This document shows, one piece after another, positions 61,799 to 64,000 of a stretch of DNA of 64,000 nucleotides; positions within the stretch are counted from its first letter, which is position 1; each line of letters starts with the position of its first letter. The notes under the pieces are model-generated. The model made no database searches. It was given only the letters and a program-made list of their open reading frames with translations, and was not told where the DNA came from. Position numbers and translations under genes: made by a program. The DNA comes from Sphingobacterium sp. UBA5670 (GTDB lineage: Bacteria; Bacteroidota; Bacteroidia; Sphingobacteriales; Sphingobacteriaceae), in the NCBI RefSeq assembly GCF_002420705.1, contig NZ_DIIM01000009.1, positions 71,657-135,656 on the forward strand, given 5' to 3'.

Positions 61799-62626
61799 AT
61801 GAGATATCATCTTCAACATGAAGAAAATAATTTCCCTAAAGCATTGGGGATATCGACTTTGGTCATGGCATCGTTGCTCTTGATTGGATTTTTTGTTGTT
61901 TTTAAAGCACAGGCACCTGACGAATATGGAATGGGTGGGATGATCGTCAATTACGGCACTTCACCGGAAGGAATGGGGGATGACTATATGAGTGTGGAAG
62001 AACCTTCCGTGGATCCGAATGCCAATAACGAACGCCCTGACCGTATTGACCCTGTTGAAACGCCTACACCGACTCCGACACAACAGGTTGCGGAAAAAGC
62101 GGTCGTTACACAGGATTTAGAAGATGCGCCTGCAGTAACAAAAACTGAAAAGAAGGTCGTTTCAAAAGCACCGGAAACAACCAAGGCGGTAAAAGAAGTG
62201 GCGCCGCAGGCAAATGCCAAGGCACTCTTTAAAGGTAATAAAAATAACGGTACTGGAGCTGGTGACGGTACAGGGACAACACCCGGAAATCAAGGTTCCA
62301 AACTAGGTGATCCTTTAGCAAGTAATTATGGCGAAGGGGGTTCTGGAAATGGGAATATGATGTTGTCTATTGAAAACCGAAGCTTTACCCAAAGACCGAG
62401 TATCGACGATAACGGACAACAGGCGGGAAAGGTTGCTGTAGAATTTAGAGTGAACAAGCAAGGAATTATTACCTATGCACGTGCTGGGGTGAAAGGTACT
62501 ACGATAACTGATCCATCTTTACTGGAGAAATGTGAGCGTGCTGTTCGTGGTGCTCGGTTGAATCAATTGCCGAATGCTCCCGACTCCCAGACAGGAAGGA
62601 TTGTATTCAATTTTAGATTAAGATAA
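61799..62626 (+). CDS. TonB-like energy transducer
   Basis: A 275-residue protein. A single N-terminal membrane helix (about 16-38, ALGISTLVMASLLLIGFFVVF) is followed by a Pro-rich and then Gly-rich extended region that would span the periplasm. The last 75 residues (VAVEFRVNKQGIITYARAGVKGT...LNQLPNAPDSQTGRIVFNFRLR) match the TonB C-terminal domain that touches outer-membrane receptors. The exbB/exbD pair just upstream is its motor. A direct link to the barrel protein upstream is an inference. Confidence 0.85.
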   Translation: MRYHLQHEENNFPKALGISTLVMASLLLIGFFVVFKAQAPDEYGMGGMIVNYGTSPEGMGDDYMSVEEPSVDPNANNERPDRIDPVETPTPTPTQQVAEKAVVTQDLEDAPAVTKTEKKVVSKAPETTKAVKEVAPQANAKALFKGNKNNGTGAGDGTGTTPGNQGSKLGDPLASNYGEGGSGNGNMMLSIENRSFTQRPSIDDNGQQAGKVAVEFRVNKQGIITYARAGVKGTTITDPSLLEKCERAVRGARLNQLPNAPDSQTGRIVFNFRLR

Positions 62627-62637
62627 AAATCATTCAC

Positions 62638-63945
62638 ATGAATGCTTATAATGAGGCAATCGAGTATCTGTATACTCGATTGCCTATGTTTACAAGGGAT
62701 GGCGTCTCAGCCTTCAAAAAAGACCTTGACAATACCATCAAACTTTGCGCTGCGCTGGGTAATCCGCAGCAAAAATTCAAAACCTTACATATTGCCGGTA
62801 CAAATGGAAAGGGATCAACTTCCCATATGTTGGCGGCTATTTTGACCGAAGCGGGGTATAAAACCGGTCTTTATACTTCGCCGCACTTACTTGATTTTAG
62901 AGAACGTATCCGTGTAGACGGACAGTTATGTGAGAAGGAGTTTGTCGTGGATTTTGTCAATACCTATCGTGAATTGATCGAAGAAGTATGCCCTTCTTTT
63001 TTCGAGATTACGGTGGCCATGGCTTTTGATTATTTTGAGAAGAATAAGGTTGATATCGCTGTCATTGAAGTCGGCCTTGGGGGCCGTTTGGATAGCACCA
63101 ATATTATTCAACCAGTATTGTCTGTGATTACCAATATTGGCTTTGATCACATGAATCTTCTTGGGAATACGTTGGCGGAAATTGCCGCTGAAAAAGCAGG
63201 CATTATCAAAAAAAATACCCCGGTGGTTATTTCAGAATATGCCGAAGAGACGGCATCCGTCTTTTTGAATAAAGCACAGTCAGAACAGGCTCCTCTCCAA
63301 TTCGCTTCAGATATATACCGTACGAAGATGTTAGCAGTAGACCAGGATTACCTAACAGTACAAGCTGTTGATCCTGCAGGTTATTCGGTGGCCTATCAGC
63401 TCGATCTGAAAGGCTCCTATCAGGTAAAAAATCTTGCAGGTGTGCTATTGGCTGTGGATGAGTTACGTAAACAGGGGTTTGAGATCAGTGAGCAGCATGT
63501 CCATCGTGCGTTAATAAAAGTTCAGAAGGCAACAGGAATTCAGGGCCGCTGGCAACAACTGTCTAAAGACCCATTTGTTATCTGTGATACAGGACATAAT
63601 GAAGATGGAATTCATGAAGTACTGAAAAACTTGGCTACGACAACTTATGATAAGCTACATTTCGTCATTGGAGCGATGCGGGATAAGGACTTGTCTCATA
63701 TGTTACCTTATCTTCCGAAAGATGCAATCTATTATTTCTCTGCTCCGGATATGCCTCGTGCCATGCCAGCAGATTTACTGCGAAAAGAAGCTTTGGAATT
63801 CGGTTTAGTCGGACTAGATTATTCGTCAGTGGATGCTGCATTTGATGCCGCAAAAGATGCGTATCAGCAAGGTAACCTTATTTTTGTTGGCGGAAGCAAT
63901 TTTGTTGTTGCGGAAGTGCTGGCTAGCCTATCTGCTAAAAAATAG
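62638..63945 (+). CDS. folC: Bifunctional folylpolyglutamate synthase/dihydrofolate synthase
   Basis: A 435-residue Mur-ligase-type enzyme that adds glutamates to folates. The ATP loop is LHIAGTNGKGSTSHMLAAIL, and the Mg/folate site appears in YTSPHLLDFRERIRVDG and VDIAVIEVGLGGRLDSTNII. The C-terminal domain starts near ARKATGIQGRWQ in form (KVQKATGIQGRWQQLSKDPFVICDTGHNEDGI). It begins 11 bases after the TonB-like gene, so it may ride on that transcript. The length is normal and complete within the window. Confidence 0.96.
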   Translation: MNAYNEAIEYLYTRLPMFTRDGVSAFKKDLDNTIKLCAALGNPQQKFKTLHIAGTNGKGSTSHMLAAILTEAGYKTGLYTSPHLLDFRERIRVDGQLCEKEFVVDFVNTYRELIEEVCPSFFEITVAMAFDYFEKNKVDIAVIEVGLGGRLDSTNIIQPVLSVITNIGFDHMNLLGNTLAEIAAEKAGIIKKNTPVVISEYAEETASVFLNKAQSEQAPLQFASDIYRTKMLAVDQDYLTVQAVDPAGYSVAYQLDLKGSYQVKNLAGVLLAVDELRKQGFEISEQHVHRALIKVQKATGIQGRWQQLSKDPFVICDTGHNEDGIHEVLKNLATTTYDKLHFVIGAMRDKDLSHMLPYLPKDAIYYFSAPDMPRAMPADLLRKEALEFGLVGLDYSSVDAAFDAAKDAYQQGNLIFVGGSNFVVAEVLASLSAKK

Positions 63946-64000
63946 AAACTAAAATTTCTCTGGGATCAGTTCTGGAATGCCTATAAAACACAGAAGGATT

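Noticed and set aside
1..64000. CRISPR arrays, insertion sequences, integrases, prophage
   Set aside because: No regularly spaced repeats, transposase, integrase or phage structural genes were seen on either strand.

Overview
The window looks like chromosomal DNA of a Bacteroidota bacterium, most likely a Sphingobacterium-like member of the Sphingobacteriaceae. The reasons are the gene families present (FecI/FecR with a TonB-dependent receptor, a DUF4249 lipoprotein, a SMUG2-type glycosylase, GT117/DUF2723, HU-CCDC81-SPOR, BlaI/M56 with TonB-plug-like repeats), the low G+C, and promoters that fit the Bacteroidota pattern TTTG-N19-TAnnTTTG. That pattern is visible at both tRNA-Gln genes, rplY, gltA and the lipoprotein gene at 16752. 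No rRNA, CRISPR array, phage or intact insertion sequence was seen.

Layout. 1-5540: mostly minus-strand housekeeping genes (a hypothetical protein, SMUG2-type glycosylase, FKBP isomerase, DUF255 thioredoxin-fold protein, a lipoprotein). 5725-10860: a plus-strand cell-surface signalling locus (ECF sigma, FecR anti-sigma, TonB-dependent receptor with a sensor domain, DUF4249 lipoprotein) closed by a strong terminator. 11054-28591: sixA, then a large surface-glycan region of about sixteen genes in four blocks. It holds many glycosyltransferases of different families (GT2, GT4-like, GT8-like, GT9, GT32, GT90 and three CgeB-like paralogues), a dTDP-3-amino-sugar gene pair, a TIGR04325 methyltransferase and DUF4254. 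Inside it, with its own promoter, sits a lipoprotein that resembles the core of the thiol-activated cytolysin (CDC) family.

28800-38023: the membrane half of respiratory complex I (nuoH to nuoN) and citrate synthase, all on the minus strand. 38164-40874: a SPFH/SHOCT protein, a zinc-ribbon membrane protein and a small membrane protein. 41209-43926: BlaI repressor with an M56 protease, then a YoeB-type toxin-antitoxin pair. 43928-47187: pth, rplY, prs and two identical tRNA-Gln(TTG) genes, each with its own promoter and terminator.

47462-63945: plus-strand genes. They are a GT117 membrane protein, an amino acid permease, pyrR-pyrB, and then an envelope block: a giant TPR protein, a beta-barrel protein, HU-CCDC81-SPOR, ExbB/TolQ, ExbD/TolR, a TonB-like protein, and folC. 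The block reads as a proton-motive-force-powered trans-envelope module. Most genes left of about 47 kb run leftward and all genes right of it run rightward.

The observations most worth following are the cytolysin-like lipoprotein (16752-17741), the HU-to-SPOR trans-envelope protein and its neighbours (54315-62626), the M56 protease with two plug-like repeats, the three tandem CgeB-like glycosyltransferases, the SPFH/zinc-ribbon pair, and an unexplained non-coding stretch with nested inverted repeats between rplY and prs.
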